Positions 45,255 to 56,384 of a stretch of 64,000 nt of DNA are shown here, one piece after another. Below the pieces are notes generated by a model. It did not search any database, was not told the DNA's origin, and saw nothing but the letters and a program-made list of their open reading frames with translations. The first letter of the stretch is position 1; every line of letters starts with the position of its first letter. Source of the DNA: Anastrepha obliqua (Eukaryota > Arthropoda > Insecta > Diptera > Tephritidae); assembly GCF_027943255.1 (NCBI RefSeq), contig NC_072897.1, positions 61,404,406 through 61,468,405 of the forward strand, in the 5' to 3' direction. Both the position numbers and the translations under genes were made by a program.

Positions 45255-45289
45255 CATACATACAACCCGACCTAATAAAAGTGTGTTAT
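44474..45289 (+). repeat. Three tandem right modules with (CATA)n tracts
   Basis: Modules lie at 44474-44763, 44764-45030 and 45031-45289. Each runs from GATTTTTCATTTTACAACC or a shortened start, through CCTTGATAGGTGTGCAAAATT, to a (CATA)n tract of varying length and AATAAAAGTGTGTTA. The single module in X1 (12198-12489) is nearly identical. Confidence 0.93.
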
Positions 45290-45290
45290 A

Positions 45291-45403
45291 AACTGCGTTT
45301 GTCACCCCTGCAGGCCTCTATGAATACGTTCGAATGCCGTTTGGCTTAAAGAACGCGCCTGCAACTTTTCAGAGGCTTATGAACGATATTTTGAGAGAAT
45401 ATA
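45291..45403 (+). pseudogene. pol: RT middle segment between two insertions
   Basis: The reading [19 protein letters not shown] and [18 protein letters not shown] continues the RT from 43858. It is cut at 45403 by the mariner, after which YLDD and the rest of the palm follow at 46719. Confidence 0.9.
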
Positions 45404-46716
45404 CAGGGTGGCTGATGAAAGCCGCTACCAAAAAAAAATTTAATAACTTTTTTTCTTTTTAAGTTATCTGTTCCATTTTTGTTTTAATTTGCAGATTGAT
45501 CTTTAAAATTTATTAAAATGGATAACTGGGACACGCAAACAAGAATTTGGATAGTCCGCCGCTATCACGCACTGGAGTCCGTAGTTTTGGTACAGAGAGA
45601 GTACAGGCGGATGTTTGGCGGCGATCCCCCGAGTAGATGGACCATAATGAGACTGGTGAATAATTTTGCTGAGCAAGGAAGAGTCGCAAGAAGGCCTTAT
45701 CATCGAAACCCACCAGTTCGGACGGAGGAAACGATCGCTGCTGTAGCTGCAGCTGTACAAAGCAATCCAAGGGTCTCAACAAGAAGCTTATCTGCTCAAC
45801 TTGGTGTCAGCCGACAGTCTTTGCAAACAATAATGCACAAAGATTTAGACTTATTTCCCTACAAAATTCAAATGGTTAACAAACTGAATGCAGCAGACTT
45901 GCCGATTCGCTTGGAATTTTGCCAGAAGATCCTGCAAATGGTGGAAGAAGACCAAAACATGTTCAACTGCCTTTTCATGTCTGATGAGGCCCATTTCGAT
46001 TTAAACGGCAATGTGAACAAACAAAATTGTCGAATATGGAGTACTTCTAACCCACAGATACTCCACGAGACGGAATTGCATCCTCTTCGCGTGACAGTGT
46101 GGTGTGCGGTTTCTTCACGCTGTATTGTCGGGCCTTATTTTTTTGAAGAAAATGGTCACACCGTTACGGTTACTGGAGACCGTTATTTGAAAATGCTGAA
46201 AGAATTTTTCTATCCAGAACTACGCCGAAAGAGAATTCCTTTCAACTCTGTGTGGTTTCAACAAGATGGGGCAACGTCTCACATAGCCCAGACTGTTATG
46301 ACAGAGTTGCGACGAAAATTTCCCAATAAACTGATTTCAAGAAACTCCGAATTTCGTTGGTCCCCCAGGTCGCCTGACCTTACTGCACCTGACTTTTTCT
46401 TGTGGGGTTTATGTAAACAAGAAGTTTATAAAACAAAGCCAACAAATTTGGATGAACTAAAACAATCCATTCGGGCAACAATTGCGGCTATTCCTGTCGC
46501 AACTCTCAAAGCAGCAATGAAAAACTTTTTACTAAGATGCCGGACTTGTGTCAACGAGCATGGGGGGGCATTTAAATTCAATTATTTTTAAAACTAGTTA
46601 AGCTACATTTAATAAAATTTAATGACCTTCAACTTGAAAAAAAAAAAATGAATTCCATACACTAAAAAAAAAGTTATTTGAGTTTCTTAATGTAGCAAAA
46701 TTCATCAGCCACCCTG
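45404..46716 (+). mobile_element. Complete DD41D mariner, copy 2
   Basis: The TIRs are CAGGGTGGCTGATGAA (16 bp) at both ends, with TA at 45402-45403 and 46717-46718. Length is 1313 bp. It sits within the RT of the 17.6-like element, just upstream of the YLDD codons. Its TIRs differ from those of copy 1, so the two copies belong to different subfamilies. Confidence 0.95.
45518..46591 (+). CDS. DD41D mariner transposase, intact
   Basis: An open frame of 357 codons. The N-terminal DNA-binding region has RIWIVRRYHALESVVLVQRE and SAQLGVSRQSLQTIMHKDL. The catalytic domain has MSDEAHFDLNGNVNKQNCRI, then VWFQQDGATSHIAQTVMTEL and RSPDLTAPDFFLWGLCKQEV, with 41 residues between the second and third Asp. 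Start and stop lie about 110-125 bp inside the TIRs, normal for mariners. All catalytic Asp are kept; the nucleotide sequence shows no lesion. Confidence 0.93.
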   Translation: MDNWDTQTRIWIVRRYHALESVVLVQREYRRMFGGDPPSRWTIMRLVNNFAEQGRVARRPYHRNPPVRTEETIAAVAAAVQSNPRVSTRSLSAQLGVSRQSLQTIMHKDLDLFPYKIQMVNKLNAADLPIRLEFCQKILQMVEEDQNMFNCLFMSDEAHFDLNGNVNKQNCRIWSTSNPQILHETELHPLRVTVWCAVSSRCIVGPYFFEENGHTVTVTGDRYLKMLKEFFYPELRRKRIPFNSVWFQQDGATSHIAQTVMTELRRKFPNKLISRNSEFRWSPRSPDLTAPDFFLWGLCKQEVYKTKPTNLDELKQSIRATIAAIPVATLKAAMKNFLLRCRTCVNEHGGAFKFNYF

Positions 46717-46718
46717 TA

Positions 46719-48802
46719 TTAACAAGATTTGCGTCGTATATCTTGACGATATACTTATTTTTTCTACCACCTTAGAGGAACATGAAATATCGTTAAGTAA
46801 AATATTTTATAAACTGCAGCAGCACAATCTGAAAATTCAGTCCGATAAATGTAGTTTTATGAAAAAAAGTACATCATTTCTGGGGCATATTCTCACAAAA
46901 GAAGGAATGAAGCCAAATCCGGAAAAAGTAAGAACAATTCAGGAAATTCCATTACCCAAAACAGAGAAACAATTAAGGGGCTTTTTAGGAACGACAGGTT
47001 TCTATAGAAAATTTATTCGAAACTACGCTAGTGTGGCCTATCCAATGATCAAATACCTTCAGAAAAATAATAAAATTAATAGCAGTGATCCTCAATATAT
47101 AACGGCGTTTGAAAAGCTGAAAAATCTTATAACAACTCATCCAATATTGAAGTATCCAGAGTTTGACAAGCAGTTTGTTGTAACAACCGATGCCAGCGAT
47201 TATGCTATTGGCGCAGTGTTATCGCAACAGGGTCACCCAATATGTTATGTATCGCGGACTTTAAACAAGCACGAAAAGAGTTATAGCACAACAGATAAAG
47301 AGTTTTTGGCAATTGTTTATTCAGTGAATTACTTTAGGCCTTATTTACATGGAAATAAATTTAAAATTCGGACAGATCATTTACCGATAAAATACATGAA
47401 CGACAAATACAAGGGTAAGGAATTCTCCCATAGACATCAAAGGTGGCTGTTAAAACTTCAGGAGTACAACTTCGAGATAGAATATTTAAAAGGGCATGCA
47501 AATAAGGTAGCTGATTATCTTAGCAGGTTGACTAATGCGGAAAAAATACGAAAGAATAAAGAAACCGAGTCTAATATGCAAATATCGAGTACTGAAGACG
47601 AAGAATCAAGACAGTGGATACGAATAAAAGAAGAAATTGTGAACAAATATAAACCGCAGCTTATTTTGACATACAATATTGAAAAAGAAATTCGAACAAT
47701 TCATAATAGAAGAATCATTGAAATTAATCCTTTAGGAAATGAAGACTATATAAAAGACTTGTTAAAGTGCCACATCAAACCAGGAATAATTGGCATTTTT
47801 GCAGACGTATCGGACAGGGATTACCATAAAATCCAACTTCTTTTGATTTCCACTTTTTCCACCAGCACAACCAAGTTAGTAAAATGTACACTACGTGCAA
47901 AAGAGATACTGAACGAAGACGACTTACATAAACAAATATCATTATACCATACCGAAGAATCTCTACACAGCGGTATTAACGAGTGTTACAATAGTCTGAA
48001 AAATAAAATATACTTTCTAAAATTAAGAGAACACATTAATTTAATAATTAATAATTGTCAGAAATGTCAGGAAATAAAATAAAACAGGTATCCTGTAAAG
48101 CAGAAGTTTTGTATCACAGAAACGCCAGCTGAAAAAAACGAAGTCATTCATTTAGATATATTCCACATAAAAAAACATTCATTCGTAACAACTATAGACA
48201 AATTAACAAAGTTTGCCGCAGCTTATGATATAGGAAATAGAAATTGGCAAACGAAGAAAACTTTGATTTTAGAACACTTTGCTAAATTTGGTAAACCGAA
48301 AAAAATTATAATGGATAACGAGTTCAGGGCAGAACAGTTGCTTGAATGTTTAAAAGAGGAAAATGTAGTTGTCCATTTGACAAAACCCAACTCACACACT
48401 GGCAATGGCGACATAGAAAGATTACACTCAACTCTCATTGAATTAATAACAGGTATCGAGGATAAAGATCTTACTATAAATATGAAGATGCAGGTTGCTA
48501 TAAATACTTATAATAACCGATATCATACAACTTTAAAATGTACCCCTAAAGAAGCCAGAGATGTGGTAGATGCAGCTGTTTTGTGTGAAAGAACAAGAAA
48601 AATTAAAGAAAATTTAATAAATAAAAGAAATATGAGCAGAGAAACTTATGTAGAAAAACGAATAACAGGCCCAGTTAAAAATTATAAAAGAGTTAGGCAT
48701 AAAGACCAACCCTATTGTAGAATACTGCCATTAAGAAATATTCATGTATCTAACATTAAACGACCATTTAAATATTCATTTAACCGTCTAGAAAATCCAT
48801 AA
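46719..48802 (+). pseudogene. pol: RT end, RNase H and integrase, 17.6-like pol
   Basis: One frame runs from the mariner edge. RT has VVYLDDILIFS and FLGHILTKEGMKPNPEKV; RNase H has TTDASDYAIGAVLSQ, TTDKEFLAIVYSVNYF and IRTDHLPIKYM; the integrase zinc region ends NNCQKCQEIK. A TAA at 48080-48082 (one base from TAT) stops it. The same frame then continues with HLDIFHIKKHSFVTTID, IIMDNEFRAEQ and GDIERLH, giving the D, D, E of the integrase core. Apart from this stop and the nested insertions, the domain is well kept. Confidence 0.9.
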
Positions 48803-49139
48803 AAAAAATACCAGTCTAACGGTTAGACGCGATAGAAGTGAAACCTTCCGTAAAACAAACTGAGAGAGAATGAGACGAAAGCAGCATTAGGAGCGGGATA
48901 ATTACAGGTTCATTATAATATTGCTATAAAGTTCATATTTTATTTTCTTCATTTTATTATTATTTATCCTCAATGTTTTCAATTTCAACAAATGATACGA
49001 GTGGCTTATGATAGCTAAAATATGATACAAAAGCATTTCGTAATGTTTTTCGGCGTGCACGAAATTCACGTGTTTTTTATTTTTGTTTTTATTTTTGTTT
49101 TTTTTTCTGTCGATATTCACGACACTTTTCTGCATTATT
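48803..49139. other. 3' region of the 17.6-like element without env
   Basis: A/T-rich sequence follows the pol stop. No envelope-like frame is visible, although elements of this clade often carry one. Simple AAC/TTTTG-type runs occur near 49080. Confidence 0.5.
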
Positions 49140-50608
49140 TTTCGGCATAATTGCGGTAAATATTTAAAAATGAAAATATTTACGAATATAAAAATGCGGA
49201 CGCAATACAGCACACGCGGTTGCTATTATGAGCGTCGTAACGCGTATAATACACAGACGTACTAACATACACGCAAACATTCGTAGGACGCTTGGTTTGA
49301 ATTTTTTATACATATGTATGTATGCTATACTAAGGCCTAGCCTATGTACGTACATACATATTTGTGTTTTGAACTTCCAGCAAAACAATGCTTATTAATA
49401 TACACATATGCATCTACATACAACCGCACACACAGGCCACTCACTTTATTCCTGTAAATGCGTATGTCGTCCAAAGCTAAAATTCTATGCCTAGCGACTA
49501 CAAGAACAAAATGCATTAATAGGCGCAGGCGTAGCGGCCATCATCCTAGTTGCCATATCGCTGAACAGTCGCGGCGGCGCGGAACAGTTTCAACTATTGT
49601 ACTGTGCAACAAAAACTCATCATCAAAAAATTGATTTATAAATTCGAGCTCATAGTTCTAAGAGCAAGAACTTTCATTCATAAAACGAGCCGCCCATATG
49701 CTAATTTTCTCGACAATTCGAAAATAGTCAATATTGGAATATTTCGCGTAGAATTATTTGTCAATATTAAATTTTTGTCAAGTCGAGTGCCCGCGGCTCC
49801 GTAAATATGTTTGCACCCATATATGTTTCTAAATGCTCGACAACCGCAGCTGCCTGTTCAAGGTTACTGTACATTAGGCCGGGTCGATTTGTGGGAAGGC
49901 AAAAAAATCTCCCATTGCTCTGTGAAAATCATATTCTAGGGATCAGAATAAGAAATTTTGCCGAAGGAACCATACCTCTAAAACGATTTCTGATGTCCCC
50001 CAATATGGGTCGAACTTTTTAGTTTCTTTTCTATAACTCACATTCATTCATATACATATGTTCTGACTAAATAAATTTCTTAAGAGAAAAAATAGATAAT
50101 ATTATAAATAAATAAAAATAAAGAAAAAACATAGCCATTTAGCTGATTTTTTCATGTAAAGGCCAAAAATGGTGATATTTTGAAATTGGGGACATCAGAA
50201 TTCGTTTTAGAGGTATGGTTCCTCCGGCAAAGTTTCTTATTTTGATACAATTTTCATAGAGCAATGAGCGATTTTTAAATCGACCCGCCCTATTGTACAT
50301 GCAATGCTGTGCCTATGAATGCGCGCTGGATTTCTTGAGAAATTTTACCGTATGTTTTGCTGTGGCGAGGCACATATGTACATACACACAACATATATAC
50401 ATATATCCGCATATATACATACATATATAAATTCACAAATTTAAATTTGCTTATGCCATCCTTCTGTGTGCCTGGTAATGAAGCATTTTCTATACATACA
50501 TATATATACGTATATCTTTTTTCTTCTTCTTTTTGGTGTCGCTTTTTCGTTTCATCGTGTCTCAAATCACTCCCAACGATTCTAAAGAAGTTTTCACTTC
50601 AAAAAAAA
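49140..50608 (-). repeat. Dispersed repeat copy A
   Basis: 49140-49300 is the reverse complement of 61205-61365, and 50538-50608 is the reverse complement of the two flanks of the LINE at 57220-60940. In between, 49345-49410 matches 1480-1550 and 49590-49830 matches 16370-16640. Copies A and B are collinear on opposite strands, so this is one repeat family of about 1 kb or more. It carries the MITE at 49877-50290. Confidence 0.65.
49877..50290. mobile_element. 414-bp MITE with TIRs of about 120 bp
   Basis: The left arm runs from GGCCGGGTCGATTT through ATTGCTCTGTGAAAAT and GGAACCATACCTCTAAAACG to GATGTCCCC. The right arm is its imperfect reverse complement. TA flanks both ends (49875-49876 and 50291-50292), suggesting a mariner/Tc1-type target. 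No coding. Confidence 0.8.
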
Positions 50609-50770
50609 AACTGTTATTATGCTAAAAGAATAATATATTTTATTATTTTCAAATTTGGATTAATTGTAAACACATATTTGTGTATGCCCCCAACTAATTA
50701 AATGAATTTTTTCAGAATATATTGTATTAATAAAAGTCTAGAAATAGAGTCCAGGAGAACTCCTATCTAA

Positions 50771-50780
50771 TCCGTGGAGG
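50771..50780 (+). other. Polypurine tract of the 17.6-like element
   Basis: GTGGAGG immediately precedes the 3' LTR start AGTTATGAG. It is short but in the required position. Confidence 0.6.
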
Positions 50781-51134
50781 AGTTATGAGTTATGTTATTA
50801 TGTACCCTGTATTTATTAAGGTATTTACTAATGTATGTATGTATTATATTATTCACCGGCTTAACATAGCTGTACACATTCCTTCCAATATCTATGTACA
50901 TAAAGGCATCGAGATCACGCCACTGTTGGCTGTCCGATTACAGTTATATGTTTCACAACTTCCCTTTTATGATTCATGTACTATGCTAGTTAATGACATT
51001 AAATATGAGTCGATGTAGTTTTGGTTTTTAAGTTGAGTTGAATGAATAAAGTCATGAAAAAATAAAATTTCTTTGAAATATAAAATTTCTTTGAAAAATA
51101 ATATTTTCTTTGAAAAATAAAAGAAAATTTAAGT
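50781..51134 (+). repeat. 3' LTR of the 17.6-like element
   Basis: 354 bp; see the 5' LTR for the differences. It is followed by the CGGG duplication and by the second half of the RTE reverse transcriptase. Confidence 0.93.
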
Positions 51135-52436
51135 CGGGCGCCGACGAACTGCCGGCTGAGTTATTCAGACATGGCGGTGAGGAGCTGATAGAGTGCACGC
51201 ATCAGCTTCTATGCAAAATATGATCGGATGAAAGCATGACTGCCGATTGGAATTTAAGTGTGCTCTACCTAATCCATAAGAAGGGTGATCCTGCAGTTTG
51301 TGCAAATTACCGCGAATTAGTCTTCCAAATATCGCCAATAATGTTCTAGCAAGTGTATTGTGTAAACGGCTGAAGCCCACCGTCAACCAACTGATTGGAC
51401 CTTATCAGTGTGGTTATAGACCTGGAAAGTTTACCACCGACCAAATATTCAGAAATCAAATCTTGGAAAAGACCCATGTAAGAAGAATCGATACACCATC
51501 TTTTCGTCGACTTAAAAGCTGGATTCGACAGTACGAAAAGGAGTTCTCTGTATGCCGCGATGTCAGAATTTGGTATCCTCCAAAACTAATACGGCTATGC
51601 AAGATGAAGTTGCTCAATACGAGCAGCGCCGTCAGAACTGGTAAAGACCTCTTCGAGCCGTTTGATACCAAACGAGGTTTCAGACAGTTTTGCCTTTTCC
51701 AAACTGGATAAAGAAGCCAAGCGTGTATGTCTGGTGGTGCACGAGGTCAAAACGAAGTACCTCCTGTCATCAAACAAACAGCCGGCGCACTCGCGTATCG
51801 GCACACTCGTCACTGTTGACAGCTATGATTTCGAGGTGGTAAAAGACTTTGTATATTCAGGAACCAGCATTAACGCCGATAACAATGTCAGCCTTGAAAT
51901 TCAACGTAGAATCTCTTTTGCCAACAAGTGCTACTTTGGACTAAGTAAGCAAATGCGTAGTAAAATCCTCTCGACGAACCAAACTAATACTCTAGAAGGC
52001 TCTCATCATGCCCGTCCTAACGTATGGAGCATAAACGTGGACGATGACCACATCCGATGAAGCAACGCTTGGAGTGTTTGAGAGAAAGATTCTGTGCAAG
52101 ATTTTTGGACCTTTGCTCTTTGGCAAAGGCGTATATCACAAGCGATGGAACGATGCACTGTATGAACTTTACGACGACATAGACATAGCGCAGCGAATAA
52201 AGATCCAGCGCCTACGTTGGCTGGGTCATTCGTCCGAATGGATGCAAAAGCTCCGGCTCTGAAAGTATTCGATGCGGTACCAGCTGGTAGTAGCAGAAGA
52301 AGAGGAAGGCTTCCTTTGCGTTGGAAAAATCCGGTGCAGAAGGACTTGGCTTCACTTGGTGTGTCCAACTGGCACCGGTTAGCACGAGAAGGAAGCGACT
52401 GGCGCTCTTTGTTAAACTCGGCCAAAATCGCGTAAG
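51135..52436 (+). pseudogene. RTE RT and C-terminal domain
   Basis: RT continues with ADELPAELFRHGGEEL, LIHKKGDPAVCANYR and VLASVLCKRLKPTVNQLIGP, then a shifted palm, where the YADD core is not intact. The thumb has KTKYLLSSNKQ, VDSYDFEVVKDFVYSGTSI and RRISFANKCYFGLSKQM. The end has IQRLRWLGHSSEWM and the RRGRLPLRWKNPVQKDL block before the stop at about 52436. At least four frame breaks. The domain style is that of insect RTE elements. Confidence 0.85.
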
Positions 52437-52475
52437 AGCTTATCGCGCCAATTAAGAAGAAGAAGAGAATCACTC

Positions 52476-53170
52476 TTTGATGACGTATTTACGAACGGAA
52501 TATATTCATCAAGAACGTAGTTACTGCAAAAATTGTTTAGCACACTGCCATACAGAAGAGGAATGTCACAGCAATTTCACTTGCGTATATTGCCAAAAGC
52601 GACATTACTCATTTCTTCATTACCCATCGAAGGCCGCAGTGCCTCAAAGCAGGCAGCCACCCTTGAAGGCCCAAACCCTGGCAAAATCAAGGCCAAGTGA
52701 CGTTAGAACTAGAAGGGCCATGCACCTCAAGACAGCCCATCAAAACAAATACCTGATGAGCAATAATATTATTATAATATATATAATAAATTACTTTTCA
52801 AGTAATAGAGAAAGAACTTCACTGCCAACAGCTAACATTCTTATCCTCTACAAAGGAGAAACAATACAAATTCCTGCGCTCATACACCAAGGATATCAAA
52901 AAGCCTTTGTAACCTTTCGTGTACAAAGAATACCTGGTCCACCCAAAATAAGGGCGAACTACGAAATTTTAGGATGCAGGGGACGAACTGCTCAAAACGC
53001 AACCAAAAGCTGTTTCATTACAATATGCTCTCCAGACCTCACAAAAAATATTACAGCTAACGCAATAATTTCTCCCCCAACTAACTGACTCTTTGCCATC
53101 ATTCACGTTAACCTCCAGGAATACGAGGTCTGCCTCTAGCAGATCCCATCTGTTTTACCCCAGCCAAAAT
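52476..53170 (+). pseudogene. BEL gag zinc region and protease
   Basis: The open 203 codons from 52477 contain CKNCLAHCHTEEECHSNFTC, CQKRHYSFLHYPS (BEL-type knuckles) and then a retropepsin-like segment, IQIPALIHQGYQKAFV. The active-site Asp expected before QG is His here. The frame stops at 53088 and a further piece of the same region follows. Confidence 0.8.
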
Positions 53171-56100
53171 AGATATGGTAATAGGTAGTGACATTCTCCC
53201 AAAAATACTCATTCCCGGTTTCAAAAGTAAGGTTGGCGGTAGTTTGTTAGCACATAGCTCTATTTTTGGGTGGATATTAAGTGATCCCCCCACTGAAAAA
53301 GTTTCGACATTCTCGACTCAGGTAGTTGAATGCTCAACCGATTCCCTAGGCGACCTACTCAAAAAATTTGGAGGAAGAGGAAGGGTCATCGAATCCCATT
53401 CGCACAGACGATGACAAAATTTGCAAGGAACTGTACAGTGTCGAAAAGCACATTGAGAAGAAAACACAACTCAAAACCACATACTCAAAGGTTCTGGAAG
53501 ATACCTATATTTAGATCACATGGAGGCAAAAAATTCACAAGAAATTGCACGAAACGGGAAATTTTTCTCATTTTACTTGCCTCATCACGCCGTAATAAAC
53601 CCCAACAGCAAACCTACAAAGGTACGAGTAGTTTTCAATGCATCTCGACAATCGCACTCCAGCCTCTCACTCAATGACGTATTACCCTCAGGTCCGGTTC
53701 CCCAAAATAACCTGATGCTCGTAATCCTCAAGTGGCGTCTACACAGATATATCTTCAATGGCGACATTGAAAAAATGTATCGCCAGATATACGTATAATC
53801 ATGACACAGACCAAGACTTTCACACATTTGTATTGCGCAGGTCTTCCCTAAGTAAATTAGAGGATTTTGTACTCAAAACAGTAACGTTCTGGGTTAACTG
53901 TGCCCCATATGCAAATTCAAACGCTCCAGCAATTAGCCAAAGACCCCCAGAAAAATGTCCACGAATTTCTGAAATTTTAGTCAATGAAATATTCGCCGAT
54001 GATATTCTCTTAGGCGAACACAGGCTAGATTCAGCCAACAAATCGATTTCCTAAGTCATCGAGGTCTTTAAATAAGCAGGTTTTCAGCTAAGAAAAATTA
54101 CCGCAAACCACGAAACTCTGCTGAAACATATACCTCAATCGGATCTCCTACCCCGTTTCTCCAATTCCAAGAGGCAAGTTCAACAAAAACCCTAGGGATA
54201 GAATGAAATGCTCTACTGACAGTTTTTCGTACTCAGTTGACCCACTTCCACCTACGAACACTGCCATTAAGCGACATATTTCATCACAGCATTCATCGAC
54301 AATATTTCATTAGCCGCGAAACTTTTTGATCCGGCAGGATGGCTGTCGCCCATAATGATAGCAGCCAAAACACTCCTCTAACAACTCTGGATGGAGGTCA
54401 CAGATTGGGACGAAACTGTCAAACCGAATTCATTCCTCAAATGGGACTCTCTCCGCGATGGGTATAGTTTACTCCAGATAAACGAATCAAAATACATGGG
54501 GTTTCTGACGCCTCTGAAAAAGCCTACTGCGCCTGCGAATATTTGAGGGTTCAACACAGCGAAACCTCAATAACCTCGCATTTACTCGCAGCAAAAAGCA
54601 AAGTAGCACCTCTATAAACCGCTTCTCTCCCACGGTTAAAACTTTGCGGAGCAGATCTTCTCTGAAAGCTAGTAAAACAGATCCGAAACCAGCTTAATCC
54701 TCCAATTCATTACTTATTATTGTGTCAATTGTTTAAGCCTGGATGGAAAAACCCTGGGTATGGAAAACGTACGTGGAAAACAGAATGGCCGAGATCGTTA
54801 AAAACGTCAGCAACGCTACGTAGCGGCATGTCTCCAGTGCCAGTAATCCAGCACACATAAGCACGCGAGGAGCCAAGCCAAGGGATCCCGTGAATTGCTC
54901 GTTGTGGTGGACAGGCCCGGAATGGCTAACAAAGCCACCCACACTCTGGCCAAAACTCCCGTTCAACCACCACTCTGCACTAGAACAACGAAAAAACGAT
55001 GTATTTCTTAGGCCGTTTCTCGTCATACCCATATGCATTTCGATTCGCGCATAAAGCCAGAAAAGAAGCGATTATATTCTCACTTACTTTAACACACAAA
55101 GAAATAAACCAAGCTCAGGCACGCCTCATCCTCAATGCACAACATAAACACTATGGGTAAACGATCGCATTACTCCAAGTAGCAAAACCGGTTAGAAAAA
55201 GGGACTCATGACTCACACTCCATCCCTTGTTAGATAAGTCAGGTGTAAACGGTCGTCTCACCTACGCCCCTATAAGCAAAACGTGTACTATCTTCAAATA
55301 AAGAATTAAGTCGCAGGTTTGAACTACCCCTTGAACGTTCTACTTATTCACTCCCTTTCCTAACGACCGGCATTGACTTCCCTGGTCTATTCTTGGTAAA
55401 GCTCTCAACACTCCGCCAAGCATCTTACTCGAAAGCCTACCTTTGCGTTTTTGTATGTTTCTCCACAAGGGCAGTTCATCTGGAAGTCTGCTAGGTTCTA
55501 ACTATGGAAGCCCTTAAAGCCGCTTTTGCACGATTTGTCGGACGGCGAGGATTTCCCCTCAAAATTATGTTCGGCAATGGGAAAACCTTCATCGGTGCCC
55601 AAAGAAATTTCAAAAGAAAATTTGTTACCTTTATCCAGGTAATATCCACGGATATTGCTAACAAATACATTGTACACGGCTTCTCCCGTCAATTCATCTC
55701 TCCTTACGTTCCTAACATGGGAGGGAAGCAGCATTCAAAAGCTTCAAAATTCCCTTCACCAAAACTGCGGGAAGTCGCAAGTTCACGTATGAGGAGTTCA
55801 ACACTCTCCTCATTCATATTGAAGCGATTCTGAACTCAAGACAGCTTTCCCCGAGACCCGAATGTCCTACACGCCTTAGCACCCGGTCATTTTCTGCGCG
55901 GTGCCCAACTTCTCTCCATCTTGGTTCAGATCCGAACATCTCTTTCTCACAAATAAATGGGAAAAATTAAGAACTCTCCATCATCAGTTCAGCAGATGGT
56001 GGAAAAATGATTGCCTCAAAGATTCCCACAAGCGATATAAATGGAAAAATCAGGAAAATAACCTGCTCGAAAAAGACCTAGTAGTTATCAAGGACGACCT

Positions 56101-56240
56101 TTCACCTCCAATGAATGGCGACTAGGACAAATCGTAAAGCTACACCCCGCTTCTGATCAAAATGTTCGCGTAGTAGACATCCGCACCCAAGACGGAACCA
56201 TAACACGCAATATAACAAAACTCTGTCGCTTACCGCCCGC
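53171..56240 (+). pseudogene. pol: BEL/Pao pol, heavily damaged
   Basis: Pieces in different frames follow in the normal order. Protease end: GSDILPKILIPGFKSK and SSIFGWILSD. RT: FSFYLPHHAVINPNSKPTKV and RVVFNASRQSHSSLSLNDVL; then ILVNEIFADDILLGEH, where the BEL-type xxDD box is kept as FADD. Integrase and tail: EEFNTLLIHIEAILNSRQLS, MNGDWRLGQIVKLHP-like and VRVVDIRTQDGTITR sequence to about 56240. Large parts of 54060-55240 have no open frame. The copy is ancient compared with the elements nested in it. Confidence 0.8.
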
Positions 56241-56384
56241 ATAACGTAAGATTCCACCTCTTTTCCGCTTACTATAATCTCTAACTCTAATTTATGATCT
56301 CTCATAAACATGTTTATTACACTCTCCATAACATTATATGCTCACCATACTTATAATTTCTTTCGAAATTTAATTTAATTGTAG

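Larger units (their letters stand above)
43860..45289. mobile_element. Composite repeat X, copy X2
   Basis: The insertion splits the RT with no loss of coding sequence. From the left: an inverted repeat of the left module (43866-44204), an extra left-end copy (44215-44270), about 200 bp of unique sequence, then three tandem right modules. It shares both ends with X1 (7979-12489). The left end AACACGCTTTTATT and the right end, reverse-complemented, AACACACTTTTATT resemble short inverted ends. Superfamily unknown. Confidence 0.75.
41397..51134 (+). mobile_element. 17.6-like Ty3/gypsy LTR retrotransposon with nested insertions
   Basis: The LTRs at 41397-41748 and 50781-51134 are flanked by CGGG (41393-41396 and 51135-51138), a 4-bp target duplication. 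The order is LTR, tRNA-Ser-type PBS, gag, protease, RT, RNase H, integrase, long 3' region, polypurine tract, LTR. Insertions are the composite repeat X2 (43860-45289), a DD41D mariner (45404-46716) and a dispersed repeat with a MITE (about 49140-50608). The env expected in this clade is not found. Confidence 0.92.
40413..52467 (+). mobile_element. RTE-type LINE, 5' rearranged, split by an LTR element
   Basis: The target duplication is AATCACTC on both sides. The 3' end is an (AAG)n tail (52454-52466), typical of RTE elements that end in short tandem repeats rather than poly(A). Coding lies at 40641-41396 and 51135-52436 around the 17.6-like insertion. The 5' piece (40413-40640) reads in the opposite direction. 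Confidence 0.85.
39884..56250 (+). mobile_element. BEL/Pao element, host of the nested insertions
   Basis: Gag sequence (39885-40412) resumes in the same gene at 52476 after an RTE insertion with an 8-bp duplication (AATCACTC at 40405-40412 and 52468-52475). Pol then runs to about 56240. Its 5' part is cut by Helitron H4. No LTR was recognised on either side, so the outer limits are open. Confidence 0.75.
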
